DNA of 64,000 nt from Pelagibacterium lentulum (lineage in GTDB: Bacteria; Pseudomonadota; Alphaproteobacteria; Rhizobiales; Devosiaceae): positions 124,001 through 188,000 of the forward strand of contig NZ_RZMW01000037.1 in the NCBI RefSeq assembly GCF_003992625.1, read 5' to 3'. The first letter of the stretch is position 1, and each line of letters begins with the position of its first letter. The notes below the pieces were generated by a model that was not told where the DNA came from, ran no database searches, and saw only the letters and a list, made by a program, of their open reading frames with translations. Both the position numbers and the translations under genes were made by a program. Positions 44,363 through 51,790 of this stretch are shown here, one piece after another.

Positions 44363-45208
44363 ATGAAAATCGTCAGCTTTATAGACGGTTCAAGCTATAC
44401 CCAGAGCGTGCTCGATCATACGCAATGGGTGGCCGAAAAAACCGGCGCCAGCGTTGAAATCGTGCATGTGATCGGGCGGCGCGATACCGAAACGCCCATG
44501 AACTGGAGCGGTAATCTGGAGTTGGGCGCACGCACGGCGCTGCTTAATGAGCTTGCCGAACATGACGCCCAGCGGGCCAAGCTGGCGCAAGAGCGTGGAC
44601 GGTTGCTGGTCAGCGACGCGGCCGCGCAATTGACCAAGGCCGGTGTCGCCGCGCAGGGCAAATTGCGGCGTGGCGATTTCATCGACGCCATTGCGGACCT
44701 TGAAGGGGACACCGATCTTTTCATCATCGGCAAGCGCGGCGAGGCCGCAGATTTTGCCAAGATGCATCTGGGGTCCAACCTCGAGCGTGTTGCCCGCCAG
44801 AGCAAGAAACCCGTGATGGTGGCATCGCGGGCGTTCAAGCCGGTCAAGAGCTTCATGATCGCTTACGATGGCGGGGAGAGCGCGAACAAGGCGGTGGCCC
44901 ATATTGCCAAGGGCAAGCTGTTTCCGGGCCTGGTGTGTCATCTGGTCATGGCCGGTAAGGACAACGCGGAAAATCGCGGCAGGCTTGAAGCCGCACAGCG
45001 ACAGCTTGAGGCGCAGGGCTATGACGTGGTCCCGGTTCTCGAAGAGGCCGAGCCCGAAAAGTTGATCGTCGATTATGTGAAAGCAAAGGATATCGGGCTG
45101 CTGGTGATGGGCGCCTACGGGCATTCGCGCATTCGCAACCTGATCATCGGTTCAACCACGACCGAAATGATCCGTTCGGTGCTGGTCCCGGTCATGCTGT
45201 TCCGGTAA
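44363..45208 (+). CDS. Universal stress protein, two Usp domains
   Basis: A 281-residue tandem Usp protein. The C-terminal domain carries the ATP-binding pattern G-x2-G-x9-G-S in GAYGHSRIRNLIIGS, while the N-terminal domain has a less regular version (GKRGEAADFAKMHLGSNLE). GGAGGGC precedes the ATG. Co-transcription with the SulP gene suggests a nucleotide-dependent modulator of that transporter, an arrangement found in many bacteria. Confidence 0.9.
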   Translation: MKIVSFIDGSSYTQSVLDHTQWVAEKTGASVEIVHVIGRRDTETPMNWSGNLELGARTALLNELAEHDAQRAKLAQERGRLLVSDAAAQLTKAGVAAQGKLRRGDFIDAIADLEGDTDLFIIGKRGEAADFAKMHLGSNLERVARQSKKPVMVASRAFKPVKSFMIAYDGGESANKAVAHIAKGKLFPGLVCHLVMAGKDNAENRGRLEAAQRQLEAQGYDVVPVLEEAEPEKLIVDYVKAKDIGLLVMGAYGHSRIRNLIIGSTTTEMIRSVLVPVMLFR

Positions 45209-45215
45209 CACAAAA

Positions 45216-45242
45216 AATGCGCCTCCGGGGAGGAGGCGCATT
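45216..45242. terminator. Bidirectional terminator between Usp and 5'-nucleotidase genes
   Basis: AATGCGCCTCC and GGAGGCGCATT pair perfectly around GGGGA between two convergent genes. The A tract on its left (CAAAAAA) makes a T tract for the minus-strand transcript. Confidence 0.85.
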
Positions 45243-45264
45243 CATATGCAACTTCGGTCGAAAC

Positions 45265-46941
45265 TTACTGGGCGATGCGGCCGTCGATAACGGGCGCGAA
45301 GGGCTCGTTTTCGGTGAGATAGCGGGCCAGAACCTCGGCCAGATCGATTGCCGTGTCGTAGCCGTCGGTGCCTTCGGACTCGAGCATGGCATAGCCATCG
45401 CCACCAGCGGCCATGAAGTTGTTGGTCACAAGCCCATAGGTGGCATCAGGGTTGAGCGGAACCCATTCCTCGCCCTGACGCACTTCGACGTCAGACACGC
45501 GGCCTTCGTTGGGAGCGACTGTCGGGTCGAGGCTGAACCGAATTCCCGCGACCTGCGGGAAGCGGCCTGCGCCCTCTTCTATGCCGTTAACGCCATGTTC
45601 GAGCGCGGCCAAAATCGCAGCGCCGGAGATGCGCAGCGTATAGAGCGTATTCTGGAACGGCAGCACGGTGAGTACGTCCCCCAGAGTTGCGGTGCCCTGC
45701 TCGATTGACGCGCGCAGACCGCCGCCATTGGCCAGGGCGATGGAAATATCCTGACCGGCCACTTCGGCCAGCATGGCGTCGGCTACGGTATTGCCCATTT
45801 CACATTCCATTGAACGGCAGCTTTCGCGGCTGCCATCTATGGAGGCCGCAACCTCGGCTACAGGAGTGCGAATGACTTCCTCAATGGGGCCTGAAAGCTC
45901 TTCGATACGCGCTTCGACATCTTCGGCAGGGGCAAAAGATGCGTCGAGCAGTACGGTGTCGCCGGTTGCCGAAGTGACTGCACCATCACTGTCGAAATGC
46001 AATTCGAGATCGCCCAAATAGCGCGAGAAGGCATAAGCCTGGACGATTGGAACGGGCCGGCCCGAGGGGCTTTCGACAAGCGTGGCGTAATCGGGGGTGC
46101 CTTCAACCGTATTGGACATCAGGGTATGGCTGTGGCCGCCGATGATGACCGAAAGGCCATCGACCTGGGCCGCAATTTCCTGATCGCGTACATAGCCCAT
46201 ATGCGAAAGCAGAATGATCTTGTTGACGCCTTCATCGTGCAGGCGCGCAACAGCTTCATTGAGATGTTCGATTTCATCGTCGAATGTTACAGGGCCGGGC
46301 GAAGACAGGAACACGGTGTCCGGGGTCGTAATGCCGAGAACGCCGATACGCTCGCCGTCAGCTTCGATGATCAGATGGTCATTGATGAGCTCAGCAAGAG
46401 CGTGATCTGCCGGCGCGCGCACATTGCCGGCCACGATCGGGAAATCGGCTTCGGCGAGCATGACAGCCAATTCGTCAGGCCCGTGGTTGAATTCGTGATT
46501 GCCGAGCGTCATGGCATCGAAACCGATCATGTTCATCATTTCGATTTCGGCGCGGCCGCGATAGGTGGTGTAAAAGAGCGTGCCTTGCGACTGATCGCCC
46601 GCATCGAGGGTCAAGACGGGGGCGCCTTCTGCCTCGATCTCGGCGCGACGGTCGCGAATTGCAGTTGCCAGCCGTGCGGCACCGCCAAAGCAGTCGCCAG
46701 CGGCCGAGCCATCGGGGGAGCATGTGGCATCCGAGCCTGCAATCTCCTGGATGCGACTGTGCATGTCGTTGATATGCAGGATGTTGAGGCGGAAGCCTTC
46801 AGAATTGGCGCGTGCCGACGTCATGGCGAAGGTTCCGGCACCGGCAACCACCATCGTTGCGCCCGCGACCTTGATGAAGCGACGGCGGTCGATATTCATA
46901 GCGCTTGAGCCCAGCAGACGTTCTGTGTTGAGTTTGAGCAT
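45265..46941 (-). CDS. 5'-nucleotidase (UshA-like), Tat-exported
   Basis: A 558-residue two-domain metallophosphatase. A twin-arginine signal NIDRRRFIKVAGATMVVAG leads to a cleavage site near SARAN. Metal motifs are NDMHSR, DAGDQSQG, GNHEFNHG and GGHSH; the C-terminal nucleotide domain has GNTVADAML and GGGLRASI. It would dephosphorylate nucleotides in the periplasm and supply nucleosides. GGAG lies 7 bases before the ATG at 46941; an upstream frame starts at 46977. A RutR-like palindrome lies about 180 bases upstream. Confidence 0.9.
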   Translation of the reverse strand: MLKLNTERLLGSSAMNIDRRRFIKVAGATMVVAGAGTFAMTSARANSEGFRLNILHINDMHSRIQEIAGSDATCSPDGSAAGDCFGGAARLATAIRDRRAEIEAEGAPVLTLDAGDQSQGTLFYTTYRGRAEIEMMNMIGFDAMTLGNHEFNHGPDELAVMLAEADFPIVAGNVRAPADHALAELINDHLIIEADGERIGVLGITTPDTVFLSSPGPVTFDDEIEHLNEAVARLHDEGVNKIILLSHMGYVRDQEIAAQVDGLSVIIGGHSHTLMSNTVEGTPDYATLVESPSGRPVPIVQAYAFSRYLGDLELHFDSDGAVTSATGDTVLLDASFAPAEDVEARIEELSGPIEEVIRTPVAEVAASIDGSRESCRSMECEMGNTVADAMLAEVAGQDISIALANGGGLRASIEQGTATLGDVLTVLPFQNTLYTLRISGAAILAALEHGVNGIEEGAGRFPQVAGIRFSLDPTVAPNEGRVSDVEVRQGEEWVPLNPDATYGLVTNNFMAAGGDGYAMLESEGTDGYDTAIDLAEVLARYLTENEPFAPVIDGRIAQ

Positions 46942-47272
46942 GATGTTTCTCCTTTGATGCTGGCGTTCCCTCGGCAATTGGAGCCGATGCGTTCAGCTTT
47001 TTTGACTCATTAGCAAAGTCAGTTTTGTGACAGCGGCGCGTTCCCCTTGCGCATGGCTGTTCCGGTTTGCTGCCAAGGCAAAGTTAATCGCGTTTTTGCG
47101 ACGAGGGGAAGCATAAGTTTGACCGGGCGGTCAATTTATGACGGATTTGTAACAATTGCGATGACGCGGGTTTGACTACAAAAGCCCTTCTCGTGAAACC
47201 AAACCCTGCTAGGGTCCGTAACAAGGGGGAGCGCATTTTGCGAAAGGGCGAAATGCGAACAAGGAGTATGCG
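46942..47272. other. 331-base divergent region before nucleotidase and cytochrome b genes
   Basis: No gene is supported. It holds the RutR-like palindrome at 47119-47134 and a smaller inverted repeat (TTTGACT/AGTCA) around 47001-47022. It must carry promoters for both flanking genes. Confidence 0.65.
47119..47134. promoter_or_regulatory. RutR-like palindrome TTGACCG-GG-CGGTCAA
   Basis: The arms are perfectly symmetric and the site agrees with 12 of 14 fixed positions of the E. coli RutR operator. It is the most symmetric member of the set in this window. It lies about 178 bases before the nucleotidase start and 139 bases before the cytochrome b start. Confidence 0.6.
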
Positions 47273-48154
47273 ATGGCAGGATTGGCATCGGAGCAGTCGG
47301 AAAGCGAACATGGCGCGGTTGAGACAGAGACCCCGCGTGCCAAGGGGCCGCTGATTTATCGGCAATCGATCTGGACGCGGACAACCCATTGGGTGTGGGT
47401 CGTGTGCCTGTTCTTTCTGCTGCTGAGCGGATTTCAGATTTTTAACGCGCATCCGATCCTTTATATCGGGCAGGAGTCCGGGTTCGAGTATGACAACAGG
47501 GTGCTTTCGATCCTGCCGATCCAGCGCGAGGATGGCAGTTTTGCCGGGCGGACGACGATTTTTGGGCACAGCTTCGATACATCCGGTGTGCTGGGCTTTT
47601 CCGGCACGCAGGAACAACCCCAGTTCCGCGCGTTTCCCAACTGGATAACCATTCCCTCATATCAGGATCTTGCGACCGGGCGTGTCGTGCATCTGTTTTT
47701 CGGCTGGATATTGGTCGGGACGATGTTCGTGTGGTTTGTTGCCAGTCTCATCAATGGGCATCTGCGGCGCGATATTGTGCCCAAAGGCGCCGACTTCAAA
47801 GCGCTGCCGGGAGAAATTTCCGCTCACGCGCGGTTCCGGTTCCATAAGCGCGCGGGATATAATCCGCTGCAAAAGCTCAGCTACGCCTTCATCCTGCTCG
47901 TCATCTTTCCCCTTGTTGTTTTGACCGGGCTTTCGATGTCACCGGGAATGAATGCGGCCTGGCCATGGCTGATAGAAATCTTCGGTGGTCGCCAGACAGC
48001 GCGGACGATCCATTTCGGGGCAATGGTCGTGCTGGTACTGTTTTTCATCGTGCATGTGTTGATGGTGGTGCTTGCCGGCCCGATCAATGAACTGCGCTCG
48101 ATGATTACCGGTTGGTATCGCACCGATCCGACAAGCGAAGAGGAAAAACCATGA
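47273..48154 (+). CDS. Cytochrome b561-like membrane subunit
   Basis: A 293-residue inner-membrane protein with four hydrophobic segments. Histidines suited to haem b lie in WTRTTHWVWVVCLFF, VVHLFFGWILV and TIHFGAMVVLVLFFIVHVLM. A large loop between segments 1 and 2 (about 55-125) is unusual for short b561 proteins. It overlaps the molybdopterin enzyme gene by ATGA, so it likely shuttles electrons between the quinone pool and that exported enzyme. AGGAG precedes the start. Confidence 0.87.
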   Translation: MAGLASEQSESEHGAVETETPRAKGPLIYRQSIWTRTTHWVWVVCLFFLLLSGFQIFNAHPILYIGQESGFEYDNRVLSILPIQREDGSFAGRTTIFGHSFDTSGVLGFSGTQEQPQFRAFPNWITIPSYQDLATGRVVHLFFGWILVGTMFVWFVASLINGHLRRDIVPKGADFKALPGEISAHARFRFHKRAGYNPLQKLSYAFILLVIFPLVVLTGLSMSPGMNAAWPWLIEIFGGRQTARTIHFGAMVVLVLFFIVHVLMVVLAGPINELRSMITGWYRTDPTSEEEKP

Positions 48155-48942
48155 GCCGGTTCAAACTCAATCGCCGCAAATTCCTGACTGTCGGAGCGGC
48201 GGGGGCTGCGGGTGCGGCGCTAACTGGTTGCGATGTGTTCGATCCAATGCTGCGGTCGGGCCATCCGGTGCGCGACTTCATGATTGGCGCAAACGGGTTG
48301 ACCGAGGCCGTGCAGCGCACGCTTATGGGGCGGGATTCTATGGCAAAGGAGTTTTCCGAAAGCGAGATCCGGCAGGGAATGCGGCCCAATGGTTCGACCA
48401 ATCCAAATACAATGGAATATATGTTTTTAAGCCAGGGCAATTTCAGCCTCTATCATCTGGAAGTGGATGGTCTGGTTGAATCACCGATGCGCTTTAATCT
48501 CGAAGAGTTGCGCAACATGCCGTCACGCACCCAGATCACGCGCCATGATTGTGTGGAGGGCTGGAGTTGCATTGCCAAATGGACTGGTGTGCCGCTGGGC
48601 CATATTCTGGAGCAGGTGCAGCCGCAGGCCAATGCCAACTATGCTGTATTCCATTGTTTCGACGTGATGGGGGTCGGGCTATCGGGGGAAATTCCCTATT
48701 ATGAGAGCATCGACATGATCGATGCCTATCATCCCCAGACCATTCTTGCCTATGGCATGAACGATGCTGTGTTACCGGTGGAAAACGGCGCGCCATTGCG
48801 GCTGCGTGTGGAGCGGCAACTCGGCTACAAGATGGCTAAATATGTGTACCGGATCGAGTTGGTCGAGAGTTTCTCGCATCTGCATCGGGGCAATGGCAGC
48901 TATTGGGCTGACCATGGCTATGAGTGGTATGCGGGCATATAG
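48151..48942 (+). CDS. YedY-like molybdopterin oxidoreductase, Tat signal
   Basis: A 263-residue sulfite-oxidase-fold protein. It begins with a twin-arginine signal NRRKFLTVGAAGAAGAA, immediately followed by LTGCD, a lipobox-like site, so it may be a periplasmic lipoprotein. The molybdenum cysteine is in HDCVEGWSC, and YESIDMIDAYHPQTILAYGMN is the following conserved stretch. MsrP/YedY repairs methionine sulfoxide, but with this b561-type partner another substrate is possible. Ribosome site GAAGAGG lies inside the cytochrome gene. It ends next to a large palindrome. Confidence 0.87.
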   Translation: MSRFKLNRRKFLTVGAAGAAGAALTGCDVFDPMLRSGHPVRDFMIGANGLTEAVQRTLMGRDSMAKEFSESEIRQGMRPNGSTNPNTMEYMFLSQGNFSLYHLEVDGLVESPMRFNLEELRNMPSRTQITRHDCVEGWSCIAKWTGVPLGHILEQVQPQANANYAVFHCFDVMGVGLSGEIPYYESIDMIDAYHPQTILAYGMNDAVLPVENGAPLRLRVERQLGYKMAKYVYRIELVESFSHLHRGNGSYWADHGYEWYAGI

Positions 48943-48945
48943 GAA

Positions 48946-49066
48946 AATTCAGGCTATGCCGGGCTGCAAATGGCAGTTTTCTGCGCTTCCGGTGCTCATG
49001 TACTTTTACGTACACTCCGCTCGGGGGCTCGAAAACCACCATTTTCGCCTCGCCCTAGCCTGAATT
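48946..49066. repeat. 121-base imperfect palindrome between convergent genes
   Basis: Outer arms AATTCAGGCTA and TAGCCTGAATT are perfect. GGCAGTTTTC-type and GAAAACCACC-type arms follow, and the centre is TGTAC/GTACA. The sequence resembles dispersed palindromic units (GTGCTCA-GTACTTT-ACTCCGC type) found after genes in other proteobacteria. It begins 4 bases after the YedY-like stop, and its right arm encodes the last residues and TAG stop of allA, so it likely terminates both transcripts. Confidence 0.75.
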
Positions 49067-49570
49067 TAATGCGCCCTGTTTGCGGCTTATCAAATACGGC
49101 TCATCGAAAAAGAATTCTTCGAGATTGATGCCGCCACCGCCGCGATCGACCACGAGGAAATCGCCTTCGGCTTCGAGTGCGGTCAGAACGCCGTGCCAGA
49201 CATTTTTGCCGATGTTGATACCAACGCCGGGCTGGGTGATGAAGGCTTGCGGGGTGCCTGGTATCCCGTTTTCATCGGGTGCCACGGTGACGAGAAAGGG
49301 GCGTTGATGGAGGGGCATGAAGGCCTGCGAGCCGAAAGGGTGGCGCTCGACCATTTTCAGTTCCAACGGCAAGGCATAGGGCTGGCCGCGAAAGATGGAA
49401 ATCATCGCACGCGGGTTTTCGCCAGCCAGTTGGACGTCGGCAAGATCGTGGTAGCGCTCGGTCATGCCGCCATTGATGGGGAAATGATCGCTGCCCTCAG
49501 TCGTGAGGACCTGCCCGAAGGGTGCGAAAGCGTCTTTGGTCAGAGGTGTGATTGTAACTTGCCGCCTCAT
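49055..49570 (-). CDS. allA: Ureidoglycolate lyase
   Basis: A 171-residue cupin-fold enzyme that splits ureidoglycolate to glyoxylate and urea, the last step of the purine route here. Landmarks are LTKDAFAPFGQVL, MVERHPFGSQAFMPL and GVGINIGKNVWHGVL, which holds the conserved histidine. It overlaps the ureidoglycine aminohydrolase gene by 4 bases. Its last residues (NSG) and stop are encoded by the arm of the 121-base palindrome. Confidence 0.92.
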   Translation of the reverse strand: MRRQVTITPLTKDAFAPFGQVLTTEGSDHFPINGGMTERYHDLADVQLAGENPRAMISIFRGQPYALPLELKMVERHPFGSQAFMPLHQRPFLVTVAPDENGIPGTPQAFITQPGVGINIGKNVWHGVLTALEAEGDFLVVDRGGGGINLEEFFFDEPYLISRKQGALNSG

Positions 49571-50403
49571 GGACGTGCCAGTTTCATGTGACGGTTGACG
49601 TCCTTATAGAGCAGATAGCGGAACTTGCCCGGACCGCCCGCGTAACAGGCTTGTGGGCAGAAGGCACGCAGCCACATGAAATCGCCTGCCTCGACCTCTA
49701 CCCAATCATTGTTGAGCCGATAGACCGCTTTGCCTTCGAGCACGTAAAGGCCGTGTTCCATGACATGGGTTTCGGCAAAGGGGATGACGGCACCGGGTTC
49801 AAGGGTCACGATATTGACGTGCATATCGTGGCGCAGGTCCGTCGGATCGACGAAGCGCGTTGTCGCCCATGCACCATTGGTGTCCGGCATGGCGATCGGG
49901 GCAATATCTTTTTCATTGGCTGTGAACGGTTGCGGTACTTCCAGCCCTTCGACCTTTTCGTAAGCCTTGCGGACCCAGTGGAAGCGGGCAGGTGCATCGG
50001 AAATGTTGCGCAAGGTCCAGTTGCAGGCGGGGGGGAGATAGGCATAGCCGCCCGACTCCAGAGTGTGGGGCTTGCCTTCGACGGTGAGTTCGATGGTCCC
50101 ATCGACGACAAAGAGTACGCCTTGCGCGTCTGGATCGGCTTCCGGGCTGTCGCTGCCGCCGCCGGGTGCGACTTCCATTATGTATTGGGAGAAGGTTTCG
50201 GCAAAACCGGATAGTGGACGCGCTATGACCCAGAGCCGGGTCTTTTCCCAAAAGGGCAGATAACTCGTTACGATGTCGCGCATCGTGCCATGCGGGATGA
50301 CGGCATAGGCCTCGGTGAATACCGCGCGGCCGGTAAGCAACTCTCTCTGGGAGGGCAATCCACCCGGCGGGATGGCGTAAGGAGGCTTTGTCATGAAATC
50401 CAT
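49567..50403 (-). CDS. (S)-ureidoglycine aminohydrolase
   Basis: A 278-residue bicupin that removes ammonia from ureidoglycine to give ureidoglycolate. The first cupin has GGGSDSPEADPDAQGVLFVVDG, and the second carries the metal site in PFAETHVMEHGLYVLEGKAVYRL, with the ending WLRAFCPQACYAGG. No strong ribosome site is seen; ATG codons occur at 50403 and 50394. Translationally coupled to allA. Confidence 0.9.
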   Translation of the reverse strand: MDFMTKPPYAIPPGGLPSQRELLTGRAVFTEAYAVIPHGTMRDIVTSYLPFWEKTRLWVIARPLSGFAETFSQYIMEVAPGGGSDSPEADPDAQGVLFVVDGTIELTVEGKPHTLESGGYAYLPPACNWTLRNISDAPARFHWVRKAYEKVEGLEVPQPFTANEKDIAPIAMPDTNGAWATTRFVDPTDLRHDMHVNIVTLEPGAVIPFAETHVMEHGLYVLEGKAVYRLNNDWVEVEAGDFMWLRAFCPQACYAGGPGKFRYLLYKDVNRHMKLARP

Positions 50404-50471
50404 TGTTTTGCTGAAAACCAGAACATTTCAAACTGATAGCGCAGAACAGGATGCGCGAACATCCCTTTAGG

Positions 50472-50795
50472 TTAAGGTTCGAGATCAGCCTTGAGACGTG
50501 CCATCAGTGAAACGGCGTTGCGGGCATAATCGCCGATCCAGCGGTCATGGATTTCCTTGATAGGCAGTGCGTTGAGGTGGTTCCAGCGCTCGCGGCCCTC
50601 CCGGCGCGCAACGATCAAGCCAGCGGCCTCCAGCACACGCATATGCTGCAGCACAGTCGTGCGGTCGATCTGAGGAAACATATCGCACAGGGCGCCTGTG
50701 GTTTTAGGCTCATCCTTGAGCGCATCAAGGATGGCGCGGCGGCGATGATCCGCTAGTGCTTTGAAAATCTTATCCGAATCATCTGCGCTTGACAT
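50472..50795 (-). CDS. ArsR-family regulator
   Basis: A 107-residue winged-helix repressor with KALADHRRRAILDALKDEPKTTG and TTVLQHMRVLEAAGLIVARREGR. It lacks metal-binding cysteine pairs at helix 3, as in the subgroup paired with AHSA1 proteins. Its start codon lies inside a perfect 20-base inverted repeat, strongly suggesting autoregulation and control of the divergent SRPBCC/VOC pair. Confidence 0.9.
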   Translation of the reverse strand: MSSADDSDKIFKALADHRRRAILDALKDEPKTTGALCDMFPQIDRTTVLQHMRVLEAAGLIVARREGRERWNHLNALPIKEIHDRWIGDYARNAVSLMARLKADLEP

Positions 50796-50813
50796 GTTAT
50801 ATTTTTATAACAT
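50794..50813. promoter_or_regulatory. 20-base operator at the arsR-like start
   Basis: ATGTTATA (50794-50801) and TATAACAT (50806-50813) are perfect inverted arms around TTTT. The left arm includes bases of the regulator's start codon, and the right arm is 33 bases before the SRPBCC start, so one protein dimer could shut both promoters. Confidence 0.75.
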
Positions 50814-50846
50814 AATGTGTCCATCGTCAATTCCAAGGAGGCCGTG

Positions 50847-51338
50847 ATGAGGGCCGTTCAATCGAAAAAATCATACATGAGTCCCGAGTTCACCGTTTCG
50901 GGACGTATCGCAAAGCCAGTCGAAGAGGTGTTTGAAGCCGTGGTCGATCCGGCCAGGCTTTCGGGCTATTTCACCACCGGAGGCGCGAAAGGGCGGCTTG
51001 CGGTGGGCGCGGAGGTGACCTGGGATTTCCATGATTTCCCCGGGGCCTTCCCCGTGCATGTCATTGATTTGGTCCCCAACGAGAAGATCGTGCTGCAGTG
51101 GGAGTCAGCCGATGGCGCCAGCGACGAGGCAGGCAGCTACAACACGACGGTGACGATGACGTTCAAGCCGCTTGAGGACGGTCGCACGCTTGTCTCGATC
51201 CACGAAACGGGTTGGCGCGACACGGCGGCGGGCCAAAAGGCATCCTACAACAATTGCGAGGGCTGGACCGGCATGCTGGCGGCCTTGAAGGTCTATCTCG
51301 AGCATGGGATCAATCTGCGCGAAGGGTTCTACAAATGA
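50847..51338 (+). CDS. AHSA1/SRPBCC-domain protein
   Basis: A 163-residue START-like hydrophobic pocket protein: SGRIAKPVEEVFEAVVDPARLSGYFTTGGAKG, VTWDFHDFPG and the C-terminal helix GWTGMLAALKVYLEHGINL. AAGGAGG precedes the ATG at 50847. Members bind small hydrophobic ligands; no ligand is predictable. It diverges from the ArsR-like gene and overlaps the VOC gene by 4 bases. Confidence 0.87.
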   Translation: MRAVQSKKSYMSPEFTVSGRIAKPVEEVFEAVVDPARLSGYFTTGGAKGRLAVGAEVTWDFHDFPGAFPVHVIDLVPNEKIVLQWESADGASDEAGSYNTTVTMTFKPLEDGRTLVSIHETGWRDTAAGQKASYNNCEGWTGMLAALKVYLEHGINLREGFYK

Positions 51339-51691
51339 CCGACCCGCTTTTCCGGGGCGGACGCAATATTGCCGTTAAAGTGCCTGCCCATGAATATGAG
51401 GCCGTTGTCGGGTTCTATCGCGATGTGCTGGGACTGGCGCAAATTGAGGAGATGATGCCGGATGTGTGCTTCACGTTTGGCTCAAACCAGCTTTGGATCG
51501 ACAGGATGGAGGGGCTGAGCCAGGCGGAAATCTGGCTCGAAATCCGCACCGATGACGGCGAAAACGCCGCAGCCCATTTTGCCGAGCATGGCATTGCCCG
51601 GCGCGATGAGATCGAAAGGCTGCCGGATGGCTCAGACGGGTTCTGGATCGCCAGTCCGGGCAATGTCATTCATCTGGTGGCGCCGAGCTAG
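51335..51691 (+). CDS. VOC-family protein
   Basis: A 118-residue glyoxalase/bleomycin-resistance fold protein: NIAVKVPAHEYEAVVGFYRDVLGL, QLWIDRMEG and FWIASPGNVIHLVAPS. The ATG overlaps the SRPBCC stop. The TAG stop is the first three bases of a RIME-like element. Its substrate is unknown; the ArsR/SRPBCC neighbours suggest a xenobiotic or signal-linked role. Confidence 0.85.
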   Translation: MTDPLFRGGRNIAVKVPAHEYEAVVGFYRDVLGLAQIEEMMPDVCFTFGSNQLWIDRMEGLSQAEIWLEIRTDDGENAAAHFAEHGIARRDEIERLPDGSDGFWIASPGNVIHLVAPS

Positions 51692-51790
51692 AGCCAGGGA
51701 TTTGATTCGATCAAATCCCTGGCTCTAGGTTTTTGTTTTGTCGCGTGTCCGAACCGCAAAGCCGTTTCCACTATTGCTGGACACGCTCTA
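51689..51790. repeat. RIME-like intergenic element, copy 3
   Basis: A hairpin TAGAGCCAGGGATTTGAT/ATCAAATCCCTGGCTCTA is followed by TTTTGTTTTGTCGCGTGTCCGAACCG and ends GCTGGACACGCTCTA. The middle matches copy 1 in reverse. It spans exactly both stop codons: TAG of the VOC gene at its left end and TAG of the puuE-uraD fusion at its right end. Confidence 0.82.
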
